From NCBI GenBank assembly GCA_963677445.2, contig CAXXGF010000062.1:124001-188000 (forward strand): DNA of 64,000 nt. The letters are read 5' to 3'. A program made the translations under genes and the position numbers. Each line of letters starts with the position of its first letter. Position 1 is the first letter of the stretch. This document shows positions 43,882 to 52,746 of this stretch, piece by piece. The DNA comes from G963677445 sp963677445. Lineage in GTDB: Bacteria; Bacteroidota; Ignavibacteria; Ignavibacteriales; Melioribacteraceae. The notes beneath the pieces are model-generated. The model made no database searches. It saw only the letters and a list, made by a program, of their open reading frames with translations, and had not been told where the DNA came from.

Positions 43882-44964
43882 TTATCTCCAGACCGTTTTT
43901 TTTAGATTTCCGGAAATAAACCAGGCCGGGTTAAAAAATTCCCATAAATACTGGTAAAATAATAATTCATGGAGTTGCAGCTTGGAATCAAGCTTTTTCC
44001 TGAATAACAGATTAATAAGCAAGTCTGTTGAAATTTTCAACAATAAAATTATTCCCCACTCAACTGATAAATGAATTAATGGCAATATAATAACCAATAA
44101 ATTACTGATATGATAGAGAGAAAGCAATATCATTTTAAGAGGGGAGTAATGAATTGATGTTGAAAGATGCCTTTGTTTTTGTCTGAATAACTTCCCAAAA
44201 GTGGTTTCACCCTCAGACCAGACAAAGGATGCATTATCAATAAAATATATCGGCTTAAAACCTTTATTAACGCTTTCCTTTAATACAAGGTCGTCATCGC
44301 CACTCAGGGTGACGGCTGTTTTTTGATACCCGCCAATCTTTTTGAGTAAGGTTTTCCGATAAGCCATGCTTCTTGCCGTACCTGAAACAGGCATACCAGC
44401 GTAAGCTGAGAGGAACATTAGAGCCTGGGTATGTAAATTATCAAAGAGAGCGAAACGGCCTGCAAATCCCCTGGTGTCCAAAAGAGGAGCTGCGCCGAAT
44501 ACCAGATCATACCCGGCGGAGAGATGATTCGAAATCATTCTCAGCCACTCTTTTTCGGGACGGCAATCGGCATCTGTCACGGCGATATTATCAAATTTTG
44601 CCTTACTGATGCCAAAATCGAGCGCTCCTTTTTTTCCCGCGAGTTTTTTTTCTCGCAGATTGTAGAAACTTATATGCTCATTAGATAAAGTTAATTCCTC
44701 AAGAAGATGACCGGTTTTATCGGTGGAATTATCATTGACTATAATTATTTCAAATTTTCCTTCAGGATAATTGAGTTTTAAAAGGGAGGCAATGAGGCCC
44801 TGAATATTTTTTTCTTCATTTTTTGCGGCAATGATAACGGAAATTTCCAGCGGCGGCGCCGGATTGATTTTTTCCCCGCGTAAAATAAATGATAACAGAA
44901 TATAAATATTCGTTACCAGAATTACCGACGCGGCCCCAACGAAAATCCATTCCGTCAACCACAC
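43882..44964 (-). CDS. Family 2 glycosyltransferase, membrane bound
   Basis: A 360-residue GT-A glycosyltransferase. An N-terminal membrane helix is followed by SVIIAAKNEEKNIQGLI, IIIVNDNSTDKTGHL, VTDADCRPEKEW (DxD) and SGDDDLVLKESV. A QKQRHLSTS motif, in place of the usual QxxRW, lies at about 258-266. Two or more helices follow. Such enzymes transfer sugars from nucleotide donors to lipids or polysaccharides; the acceptor is unknown. It lies between the helicase (directly adjacent) and cdd (one base). The grouping with nucleoside salvage appears coincidental. Confidence 0.85.
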   Translation of the reverse strand: MWLTEWIFVGAASVILVTNIYILLSFILRGEKINPAPPLEISVIIAAKNEEKNIQGLIASLLKLNYPEGKFEIIIVNDNSTDKTGHLLEELTLSNEHISFYNLREKKLAGKKGALDFGISKAKFDNIAVTDADCRPEKEWLRMISNHLSAGYDLVFGAAPLLDTRGFAGRFALFDNLHTQALMFLSAYAGMPVSGTARSMAYRKTLLKKIGGYQKTAVTLSGDDDLVLKESVNKGFKPIYFIDNASFVWSEGETTFGKLFRQKQRHLSTSIHYSPLKMILLSLYHISNLLVIILPLIHLSVEWGIILLLKISTDLLINLLFRKKLDSKLQLHELLFYQYLWEFFNPAWFISGNLKKTVWR

Positions 44965-46965
44965 TTAAAATTCTTCCTCTAACAACCATTCTTCCGCCAG
45001 ATCTTCACTGATATTTTCAATAAACCGTGATGGTTTTGAAATAGTGATTCCCTGCTGACGGTCGAAAATATTCATAGGATAACAAATATAAAGATTTCGT
45101 TTTGCCCTGGTTGAAGCCACATACATCAGACGTCTTTCCTCCTCAATGGCGTCGGTATCTTCAAATGACTGGCTTGAAGGGAAAAATCCTTCCAGCGCGT
45201 GAATAATAAATACAGAATGCCATTCAAGTCCCTTTGCCGAATGAATCGTTGAAAGAGTAAGATATTCTTTATCTTTTTCTGTTGAATCAACACTGCCGAC
45301 ACTGTCTGTCGGGGGCTCCAGGGCTAAATCTGTTAAGAAGCTGTTCAGACTTTTGTAGTTTTCAGCGATATTAAGAAAAATATCAAGGTCTTTTTTCCTT
45401 TTGTTAAAATCGTCATATTTTTCCCGGAACAGGGGATCATAATAGGTATACACGATTTCTGCCAGCTCAGCAGGGGGTTTCTTTGAGTTTTGTATTTTTT
45501 TAAGAAGTTTAAACAGGGAATAAACCTTTGATGTCAGCCTGTCATTTTTAATTTGCTTATCACCACTGTCAACCTGTATTTCACCGGAAGAAATTTTATC
45601 CATAATCTGCTGCGCTTTTTTGGGTCCTATTCCTTCGTGCAAAAGGAGCGCCCTGTACCAGCTTATCATATCGGAAGGATTGGATGAAATACGCAAAAAA
45701 GAGATAAGGTCTTTAACATGAGCTGTATCCATAAATTTCATTCCACCAAACTTGAGATAGGGGATATTTGCTTTATTCAGCTCAATTTCCAGGTCGAAAC
45801 TGAAATATGATGATCTGAAGAGAACAGCTATATCGTTTAATTCCACACCTTCTTCACGTAATTCAAGTATTCTGTCGGCGATAAAGCGGGACTGCATATT
45901 TTCATTCGTTGCCGAAATAATGACCGGCATATCGCCGTTTCTGTTACGTGTATAAAGAACCTTAGGATATTTCTCAATCGCAGCGTCAATTATATTATTG
46001 GTGAAATTAAGAATTTCCTCGGTGCTTCTGTAATTTTCCTCAAGTTTTATTATCCGGGTATCATCAAAAAGATTTGGGAAATCCATTATATTCTTAAAAT
46101 TAGCTCCTCTGAAAGAATAGATAGACTGCGAATCATCACCAACAACCATAATATTATTATTCGTTCTTGTCAGCCCTTTTACAATCTCAGCCTGCAGTTT
46201 ATTTGTATCCTGGTATTCATCAACCATTACATATTGTATTTTTTCGAGGAATTCTGTCGCGGCGGCGCTTTGTGCGGTTAAAAAATCTCTCAGGTAAACA
46301 AGAAGATCATCATAGTCGAGCAGGCTGTTCTTTTTTTTATAATCATCATATACTTTGTCAATATGAATAAAATGCTCAAGAAATCGGGCGAAGTGGGGGT
46401 AGTCTTTTTCAAGGATATCATTTATATGTATCCCTGTATTTCTGCTCAGGCTGATGACATTAAATATTGTATTTTTTTTTGGGAATCTTCGTTTAATCTG
46501 ATCAATATTCATCTGGCTGCGGATAAGATTAATTATATCCTGGCTGTCACTCTGATCGAGAATAGTAAACTGGGGATTAAGCCCTATAGTCCTTCCATAT
46601 TTTCTAAGGGTAAGATTCGCGAAACTGTGGAATGTTCCTCCATTTATTCTGCTGCAGCGATTATCGAGAAGCATCGCGGCTCTTTCCATCATTTCTTTCG
46701 CGGCCTTTCGGGTAAACGTAAGAAGAAGAATTGCCGAGGGATCAGTTCCTATTTCCACAAGTCGGGCAACCCTGTAGACCAGTGTGCGGGTTTTGCCTGT
46801 GCCTGCTCCCGCGATAACGAGATAAGATCCATTTAAAGCGGTTGCCGCTTCAAACTGCGCCTCATTCAACTGGCTTTTGTAATTAATCGAAAAGCGGGTT
46901 TCATCAAAATCCTGTTGAGTGAAACCCGCCTTATTAATTCTTTTAATAATGTATTTTTTTGCCAT
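44965..46965 (-). CDS. UvrD/PcrA-type ATP-dependent DNA helicase
   Basis: A 666-residue superfamily 1A 3'-5' helicase. Motif Q and Walker A are AQFEAATALNGSYLVIAGAG then TGKTRTLVYR, motif II is DEYQDTNKLQAE, motif III is GDDSQSIYSFRGA, motif IV is LEENYRSTEEIL, and motifs V-VI are LSTIHSAKGLEWHSVFI and EERRLMYVASTRAKRNLY. It is shorter than E. coli UvrD (720) because the C-terminal tail is reduced, as in many relatives. The role is DNA repair and removal of proteins from DNA. Its ATG overlaps the stop of the preceding gene by one base. Confidence 0.92.
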   Translation of the reverse strand: MAKKYIIKRINKAGFTQQDFDETRFSINYKSQLNEAQFEAATALNGSYLVIAGAGTGKTRTLVYRVARLVEIGTDPSAILLLTFTRKAAKEMMERAAMLLDNRCSRINGGTFHSFANLTLRKYGRTIGLNPQFTILDQSDSQDIINLIRSQMNIDQIKRRFPKKNTIFNVISLSRNTGIHINDILEKDYPHFARFLEHFIHIDKVYDDYKKKNSLLDYDDLLVYLRDFLTAQSAAATEFLEKIQYVMVDEYQDTNKLQAEIVKGLTRTNNNIMVVGDDSQSIYSFRGANFKNIMDFPNLFDDTRIIKLEENYRSTEEILNFTNNIIDAAIEKYPKVLYTRNRNGDMPVIISATNENMQSRFIADRILELREEGVELNDIAVLFRSSYFSFDLEIELNKANIPYLKFGGMKFMDTAHVKDLISFLRISSNPSDMISWYRALLLHEGIGPKKAQQIMDKISSGEIQVDSGDKQIKNDRLTSKVYSLFKLLKKIQNSKKPPAELAEIVYTYYDPLFREKYDDFNKRKKDLDIFLNIAENYKSLNSFLTDLALEPPTDSVGSVDSTEKDKEYLTLSTIHSAKGLEWHSVFIIHALEGFFPSSQSFEDTDAIEEERRLMYVASTRAKRNLYICYPMNIFDRQQGITISKPSRFIENISEDLAEEWLLEEEF

Positions 46966-47525
46966 TATCTTCTAAATTTTCCCGGCCTCTTAAGTATTTC
47001 AGCAGCGATTATTATATCTCTCATCGAATCAGGCTGCTGTAATTTTTTGCGCAGGGCCGTAATCCTTTTACTTTCACCCATCGCTCCGGGGCTATTATCG
47101 GGCAGCGGAATCAGCGTGTCAATATCATATACCTCTGCTTTTTTCTTCTCAATTTCTCTTTTGGCTCTTTCTAGCCTTTTTTCCGCAGTAATCTGTTCAC
47201 TCGATTTCCTGAATTCTCTTTGCACCTGCCTTTGTTGAGGTTTGGGGGATTCAGCCCGGAATTCTTCCTCCGGATTCCAGGATTGGTTTCCTCTCACCTG
47301 TGCTCTTTCCTCCTTTTCTTCCTCTGGAATGGGCAGTTTTATACCAAGTATTTCCTCGAGAGTATCACGGTCCGATTTACGGGATTTATTTCCCGAAGGA
47401 ACAGGCCTGGCCTCCTGCTCACGCTGCCTGGCCTGCTGTTCTTTCTTTTTTTTCTTTCCGAAGATACCATTTAGGAAGCTGATAATCAGAAAGATAACCA
47501 ATATATATTCATAAAGATTATCCAT
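46965..47525 (-). CDS. Membrane-anchored charged protein of unknown function, next to floA
   Basis: A 186-residue protein. One N-terminal membrane helix (about 4-22, LYEYILVIFLIISFLNGIFG) is followed at once by a basic patch (KKKKEQQARQREQEAR), a motif DTLEEILGIKLPIPEEEKEE, and a Glu/Arg/Gln-rich probable coiled coil (about 85-135). The C-terminus RKKLQQPDSMRDIIIAAEIL is more hydrophobic and helical. I do not recognise a family. Its start overlaps the end of floA by 8 bases. This suggests it may act with flotillin at the membrane. It is not an NfeD protein, the usual floA companion. Confidence 0.65.
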   Translation of the reverse strand: MDNLYEYILVIFLIISFLNGIFGKKKKKEQQARQREQEARPVPSGNKSRKSDRDTLEEILGIKLPIPEEEKEERAQVRGNQSWNPEEEFRAESPKPQQRQVQREFRKSSEQITAEKRLERAKREIEKKKAEVYDIDTLIPLPDNSPGAMGESKRITALRKKLQQPDSMRDIIIAAEILKRPGKFRR

Positions 47526-48492
47526 CGGTTTCCTTATCTTTTTTGCCTTCCGGTTTTGCTATTGTCTGCCGCATATCGGTATCTGCCTGAATATTTCTCA
47601 GGTTATAATAATCCATAATACCAAGATTTCCTGTACGGAACGCTTCGGCAATAGCGCGTGGCACTTCCGATTCTGCTTCAACAACCTTCGCTTTCATTTC
47701 CTGCTCGAGGGCAACAGCGGCGGCTCTTCGTTCTTCAGCTTTCGCCCTTGCCACTTTAAGGTCGGCTTCAGCCTGATCTGTTTGCAGAATAGCGCCTATA
47801 TTGGTGCCGACATCTACGTCAGCAATATCAATTGAAAGAATCTCAAAGGCTGTTCCTGAGTCCAGCCCTTTTGCTAGCACCACTTTTGATATACTATCGG
47901 GGTTCTCCAAAACTGCTTTATGAGTGTCACTGGAACCGATAGTTGAAACAATACCTTCTCCGACTCTCGCGAGGATTGTCTGCTCTGTAGCGCCGCCGAC
48001 AAGTTTTTCTATGTTGGCACGCACGGTAATTCTGGCGATAGCCTTAAGCTGGATGCCATCTTTCGCGACTGCGGCCACCAGAGGTGTTTCAATAACCTTG
48101 GGAAGAACCGACATCTGCACCGCTTCAAGCACATTTCTTCCCGCGAGATCAATCGCGGAAGCTCTCTCAAAATTAAGGTCGAGATTGGCTTTATTTGCTG
48201 AAATTAACGCGGTGATAACTTTCGAAACGTTACCGCCCGCCAGATAATGCGCTTCCAGATCACTGGCCGAAATTTTCAGCCCCGCTTTTGTAGCGGTGAT
48301 CATATTGCGGACTATCACAAAAGGAGAGACTTTTCTCAATCTCATTCCTACAAGGTCTTTGAATATTTTTACTTGTACACCGGAAAAATAAGCAGTGATA
48401 AACAGTCCGACAGGAATCAGATAAAGAAAAAGAATAAGTAAAATAATGATCCCTGCTATCGCAAAAAAACCAAGTCCGGTTAATGCTTCCAT
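47518..48492 (-). CDS. floA: Flotillin-like protein FloA
   Basis: A 324-residue flotillin (UPF0365 family) that organises functional membrane microdomains. It has an N-terminal hairpin membrane segment (about 12-38), then VGMRLRKVSPFVIVRNMITA, the domain typical of the family SASDLEAHYLAGGNVSKVI, DLAGRNVLEAVQMSV, and the Ala/Glu-rich coiled region QAEADLKVARAKAEERRAAA. The C-terminus includes GIMDYYNLRNIQADTDMR. It overlaps the following anchored protein by 8 bases. The start is on the edge of the 254-base divergent region shared with clpC. Confidence 0.92.
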   Translation of the reverse strand: MEALTGLGFFAIAGIIILLILFLYLIPVGLFITAYFSGVQVKIFKDLVGMRLRKVSPFVIVRNMITATKAGLKISASDLEAHYLAGGNVSKVITALISANKANLDLNFERASAIDLAGRNVLEAVQMSVLPKVIETPLVAAVAKDGIQLKAIARITVRANIEKLVGGATEQTILARVGEGIVSTIGSSDTHKAVLENPDSISKVVLAKGLDSGTAFEILSIDIADVDVGTNIGAILQTDQAEADLKVARAKAEERRAAAVALEQEMKAKVVEAESEVPRAIAEAFRTGNLGIMDYYNLRNIQADTDMRQTIAKPEGKKDKETDG

Positions 48493-48658
48493 TAAATGCC
48501 TCCATTATATTCAGTAATCAAATTAACTGGATACAAATTAAATATTTTCCAACATATTTACAATTATTAAAAAAATGAGGCGCAAAGTGAACTAATATTA
48601 AAAAAAAACGATAATATTATATAAAATCAAACTGCTTTATGATGCAGGAGGGAAATGT

Positions 48659-48684
48659 TTTGTTACTCAAAAGTGTATATTTAC
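48659..48684 (+). promoter_or_regulatory. Possible clpC promoter
   Basis: The pair TTG (48,659-48,661) and TATATTTAC (about 48,676-48,684), about 15-16 bases apart, resembles the Bacteroidota -33/-7 arrangement (TTTG ... TAnnTTTG), with somewhat short spacing. It lies about 63 bases before the ATG. The string AAAAGTGTATATT is shared with the region before the first gene of the window. No CIRCE or CtsR-type operator is visible in 48,493-48,746. Confidence 0.3.
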
Positions 48685-48746
48685 AATTATGAAACAAAAT
48701 TATTTCCCGTGGTGTTAAAGAAAGAAACATAAAGGAAAAGATTAAA

Positions 48747-51269
48747 ATGGATGGAAATTTTTCGGAAAGAGTACAGGAAGTTATCAGGTTAAGCAGAGAA
48801 GAAGCTTTACGACTTGGACACGATTACATAGGAACAGAACATTTGCTCCTGGGAATTATCAGGGAGGGGCAGGGTGTTGCTGTAAAAATTCTTAAAAATC
48901 TCGATGTCGATCTCGCCAAGTTAAAAAAGGCGGTCGAAAATAGTGTGCGGACTTCAGGCGGCACACTAACCATAGGTAATATTCCTTTGACAAAACAGGC
49001 TGAAAAAGTATTAAAGATTACTCAGATAGAATCTAAAATTTATAAATCTGATTTTATTGGAACAGAGCATATATTGTTATCTCTTTTAAGGGATGAAGAT
49101 AATATAGCGACTCAGATTCTACAGCAATTTAATATTTCATATGAAAATGTCAGATCGGAACTTAATAATATTTTAAGCAGCAAAAACCCGGATAAACCTC
49201 CCTTTACTCCACCGGCAGCCAAAAAAGTTGAAAAAACAAAAACCCCTGTTCTGGATAATTTCGGGCGTGATCTTACAAAATTAGCCCAGGATGATAAACT
49301 TGATCCGGTAGTAGGCAGGGAAAAGGAAATAGAGCGTGTCGCGCAGGTTCTGAGCCGCAGGAAAAAAAATAATCCTGTTCTGATAGGTGAACCGGGTGTG
49401 GGCAAAACAGCCATAGCTGAAGGACTGGCGTTAAGAATCATAAACAGGAAAGTGCCCAGGATTCTGCAGAATAAACGTGTTGTCACTTTAGACCTTGCCG
49501 GATTGGTAGCGGGAACAAAATACAGGGGCCAGTTTGAAGAAAGAATGAAAGCTTTAATGAATGAGCTTGAGAAAGCGGATGATGTTATTTTATTCATCGA
49601 TGAACTTCATACTATTGTCGGAGCGGGAGGAGCATCAGGTTCGCTGGATGCTTCAAATATGTTCAAACCGGCTCTCGCCAGGGGCGATATTCAGTGTATA
49701 GGAGCTACAACTCTTGATGAATACAGAAAACATATCGAAACCGACGGCGCTCTCGACAGGAGATTCCAGAAAGTAATGGTTGAACCTCCCACAGTTGAGG
49801 AAACTATTGAGATACTTGAATATATCAAATTCAAATATGAAGAACATCATCACGTACAGTATTCATCAGACGCGGTGAAATCGGCTGTAAAATTAAGTGA
49901 TCGGTATATAACAGATCGCCATCTTCCTGATAAAGCGATTGATGTGCTTGATGAGGCGGGCTCAAGGGTTCACATGGGCAACTTTACGGTTTCAGAAGAT
50001 ATCCTGAGGCTCGAAGAGGAAATTGAAAAAATTAAACAGATGAAAATAAAGGTGGTTAAACTTCAGGATTATGAGGAAGCTGCCAGGCTGCGCGACCGTG
50101 AGAGACAACTTCAAACCGATCTGGAACACGCAAAACAGGAATGGGAAGAAGAAACAAAACATATCGTTTATGATGTATCGGATGACGATATCGGCACAGT
50201 TGTTTCAATGATGACAGGTATACCGGTTACACGGGTTGTCCAGGCTGAATCAGATAAACTGATGAAAATGGAAGAAAAACTTAAAGGAAGAATAATTGGC
50301 CAGGATGAAGCTGTTCTGAAACTTGCCAAAGCTATCCGACGCAGCAGAGCCGGATTAAAGAATCCGAATAAACCTATCGGAAGTTTTATATTTCTCGGGC
50401 CTACAGGAGTGGGCAAAACAGAACTCGCTAAAGCTCTCGCTTCCTATCTTTTTGATTCGGAAGATGCTCTGATAAGAATAGATATGAGTGAGTATATGGA
50501 GAAATATTCAGCCTCCCGGCTCGTCGGAGCGCCTCCCGGTTATGTTGGTTATGAAGAAGGTGGCCAGCTCACAGAGAAGGTAAGAAGGAAACCATATTCT
50601 GTTGTTCTCTTTGATGAAATTGAAAAGGCTCACCCTGATGTATTTAACATTCTGCTCCAGGTGCTGGATGATGGTCTTCTGACCGACAGCCTTGGCCGAA
50701 GGATCGACTTCAAAAACACCATTATTATTATGACCTCCAATGTTGGCACCAAAGATATCAAGGAAACAGGCGGATTCGGATTTTCAGGCATGGATAGTGA
50801 GTCAAAATATGATAATCTGAAAAACACCGTTGAAGACGCCATGCGCAGGTTATTTAATCCTGAGTTTATTAACCGTGTTGATGAAACGATTGTATTCAGG
50901 AATCTTCAGAAGTCCGATATTAAAAAAATCATCAAAATTGAGCTTAAAGAACTGGTTAAAAATATGGAAGAAAAACAGATGGTTCTTGAGCTTGATGATG
51001 AAGCGGAAAATTTCCTGACTGATAAAGGATATGATCCGAAATTTGGAGCAAGACCTCTCGCGAGAGCAATACAAAAATATGTTGAAGATCCTCTCGCTGA
51101 AGAACTGCTTTTAAACCATTTTAAGGATGGGGAAAAAATTATTGTCCGGCATAAGGAAAATACTGAGGAATTGTACTTTGTTACTACTGATGAAGCGATA
51201 GAAAAAACAAAGGAAGATTCATCGGACCAGGAAAAACCGGAAGATAAAACAATCGAAAAGATTGACTGA
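48747..51269 (+). CDS. clpC: ClpC-type AAA+ unfoldase (Clp protease ATP-binding subunit)
   Basis: An 840-residue HSP100 protein that unfolds substrates for ClpP. The N-domain has two Clp_N repeats (FSERVQEVIRLSREEALRLG and the second near 80-140). NBD1 has GEPGVGKTAIAEGL and FIDELHTIVGAGGASG. The middle contains a UVR-like segment (QDYEEAARLRDRERQLQTDL), which separates ClpC from ClpB. NBD2 has FLGPTGVGKTELAKAL, VVLFDEIEKAHPDVFN and a C-terminal FGARPLARAIQKYVEDPLAE. A ribosome site AAAGGAAAAG precedes the ATG. The clpP gene is not in the window. A pterin dehydratase gene follows 12 bases later. Confidence 0.95.
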   Translation: MDGNFSERVQEVIRLSREEALRLGHDYIGTEHLLLGIIREGQGVAVKILKNLDVDLAKLKKAVENSVRTSGGTLTIGNIPLTKQAEKVLKITQIESKIYKSDFIGTEHILLSLLRDEDNIATQILQQFNISYENVRSELNNILSSKNPDKPPFTPPAAKKVEKTKTPVLDNFGRDLTKLAQDDKLDPVVGREKEIERVAQVLSRRKKNNPVLIGEPGVGKTAIAEGLALRIINRKVPRILQNKRVVTLDLAGLVAGTKYRGQFEERMKALMNELEKADDVILFIDELHTIVGAGGASGSLDASNMFKPALARGDIQCIGATTLDEYRKHIETDGALDRRFQKVMVEPPTVEETIEILEYIKFKYEEHHHVQYSSDAVKSAVKLSDRYITDRHLPDKAIDVLDEAGSRVHMGNFTVSEDILRLEEEIEKIKQMKIKVVKLQDYEEAARLRDRERQLQTDLEHAKQEWEEETKHIVYDVSDDDIGTVVSMMTGIPVTRVVQAESDKLMKMEEKLKGRIIGQDEAVLKLAKAIRRSRAGLKNPNKPIGSFIFLGPTGVGKTELAKALASYLFDSEDALIRIDMSEYMEKYSASRLVGAPPGYVGYEEGGQLTEKVRRKPYSVVLFDEIEKAHPDVFNILLQVLDDGLLTDSLGRRIDFKNTIIIMTSNVGTKDIKETGGFGFSGMDSESKYDNLKNTVEDAMRRLFNPEFINRVDETIVFRNLQKSDIKKIIKIELKELVKNMEEKQMVLELDDEAENFLTDKGYDPKFGARPLARAIQKYVEDPLAEELLLNHFKDGEKIIVRHKENTEELYFVTTDEAIEKTKEDSSDQEKPEDKTIEKID

Positions 51270-51281
51270 AAGGAAAAAGTT

Positions 51282-51557
51282 GTGTTGTATACACAAGATC
51301 AGATTTCAAAGGCGATTGCCGCAATGTCCGGGTGGTCGGCAACAGAAGATGAAATTATTAAAAATTTCACTCTGAAAAGCTTTAGCGATGCTTTGGCATT
51401 TGTTGTTAAAACAGGTGTTGAAGCTGAAAAAGCTGATCATCATCCTGAGATACGTTTGCACTCCTGGAACCAGGTGGAGATTAAACTCTCCACTCACAGC
51501 GCCGGAGGAATTACAGAAAAGGATATTGAGCTTGCCTCGAAAATTGAAGAACTATAA
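51282..51557 (+). CDS. phhB: 4a-hydroxytetrahydrobiopterin dehydratase (pterin-4a-carbinolamine dehydratase)
   Basis: A 91-residue PCD/DCoH-family protein that recycles 4a-hydroxy-pterin. The active-site block is EKADHHPEIRLHSWNQVEIKL split across residues 48-68, with the conserved HHPE and the later TH in LSTHSAGGIT. The start is GTG with AAAGGAAAAAG just upstream. It lies 12 bases after clpC and is followed by a strong terminator, so it is the last gene of that unit. No aromatic amino-acid hydroxylase is in view, so its partner enzyme is unknown. Confidence 0.9.
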   Translation: MLYTQDQISKAIAAMSGWSATEDEIIKNFTLKSFSDALAFVVKTGVEAEKADHHPEIRLHSWNQVEIKLSTHSAGGITEKDIELASKIEEL

Positions 51558-51558
51558 G

Positions 51559-51588
51559 AAAAGCCCCTTTAACGGGGCTTTTTTTTTG
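51559..51588 (+). terminator. Rho-independent terminator after phhB
   Basis: The stem AAGCCCC/GGGGCTT with loop TTTAAC is followed by a run of nine T residues. It starts 2 bases after the stop codon and ends the clpC-phhB unit. Confidence 0.93.
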
Positions 51589-52290
51589 TTAAGCTAAAAG
51601 CGGCGCCCGGAGGGAGGAAGCGCAAAAATGCCGCTTTGCCGAGATAGTTTAGAATGATCGAAAAAGAATGGTATTGATGTTTTTGTCTCTCCATTTTTCA
51701 AATTGCCGGAGAATCTGAAAATTCTTATAATTCTTTATTTCAGGCTATCCGGTTTATGACTATTCCATAAACAGTCAGATTCTACGCAAAATAACAAGGC
51801 TTTTCATGAACACAGCCGGCGGTTGAGCACAGGAGGAAACCTGCGGCGGGGCTTCGACTCCGCTCAGCCACCGGATGGCCGCATTTGTTTCGGGTTTAGC
51901 CAGTTAAATCCATAAGGGATTAATTTTTAAGCAAAAGGAAAAGATTGATATAATGAAGGGAATTCCGTTATCCCGGTCGGGCAACTCTCCTTTTGAGAAA
52001 TCTTCCGGGTTTTCAGGGACAGGATGAGAGAAAGTCTAAATTATTCAAGTGAAATTTTCAGATAATAACTTTCATGTATCCCGCAAAAAACAGGCGTGCA
52101 AAGCTCTATGTCACATTACAAAATAACTTTATTGAAATTAAACAGATTATTATTTATATTAAAACCGAAGTCCGGCTTTCGGGTAAACAGAGGTAAATAA
52201 AGTTTCTTCCGGAGGCAGAGGAAAAACAGGTATCAGCCGATACTCTTCTGTAATCACAGAATAAATAGATGGAGCCGTTGATTCTGATAT
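51589..52290. other. Non-coding interval with repeat fragments before the two-component genes
   Basis: About 700 bases without a supported gene. It holds a diverged copy of the TCTACGCAAAAT repeat (51,751-51,800), a GC-rich patch with CTTCGACTCCGCTCAGCCAC (51,848-51,880), and a CCGAAG/CTTTCGG hairpin near 52,165. The AT-rich part 52,080-52,170 may contain the promoter of the downstream regulator. Nothing else stands out. Confidence 0.5.
51751..51800 (+). repeat. Copy 3 of the TCTACGCAAAATGG dispersed repeat (diverged)
   Basis: Contains CCATAAACAGTCAGATTCTA followed by CGCAAAATAACAAGG. The core TCTACGCAAAAT is intact, but the flanks differ from copies 1 and 2. Confidence 0.5.
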
Positions 52291-52746
52291 ATGAGAGAGA
52301 TAAAAAAACTACTTCTTGTTGATGACGACCCGAATGATGTGGAATTGACAATAGCCGCATTAACGGATAATAATATCGTTAATGATATTTTAGTGGCGCG
52401 TGACGGCGCTGAGGCTCTTGATTATTTAGAAAAGAGAAACAAGTATGAAAATAATAAAGACCCTCTCCCTGTTGTGGTTCTACTTGACCTCAAAATGCCA
52501 AAAATAGATGGTATTGAAGTGCTTGAATTTATGAAATCGGATAAAAAGTTCAAAACAATACCGGTTGTTATTCTTTCTTCCTCCAGGGAATCAAAAGACT
52601 TAAAAAGATGTTATGAACTTGGCGTGAACGCTTATGTGGTTAAACCGGTAAAGTTTGAAAACTTTATTGAGTCGGTCAAAAATATTGGTATATTCTGGGT
52701 TATGATAAATGAACCGGGAGTTGAACAAGGTAACGGGGCAGAATGA
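52291..52746 (+). CDS. Single-domain response regulator (Rcp1/CheY-like)
   Basis: A 151-residue receiver domain without an output domain. The phosphorylation residues are visible: LLVDDDPNDVELT (acidic pair), acceptor Asp in VVLLDLKMPKIDG (about residue 68), Ser/Thr in VILSSSRES, and Lys in AYVVKPVKFENF. The DPNDVEL start and RDGAEALDYL are typical of Rcp1-type regulators that pair with bacteriophytochrome-like or PAS kinases. It overlaps the start of the following hybrid kinase gene by 4 bases, so the two almost certainly work together as a phosphorelay. Confidence 0.9.
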   Translation: MREIKKLLLVDDDPNDVELTIAALTDNNIVNDILVARDGAEALDYLEKRNKYENNKDPLPVVVLLDLKMPKIDGIEVLEFMKSDKKFKTIPVVILSSSRESKDLKRCYELGVNAYVVKPVKFENFIESVKNIGIFWVMINEPGVEQGNGAE

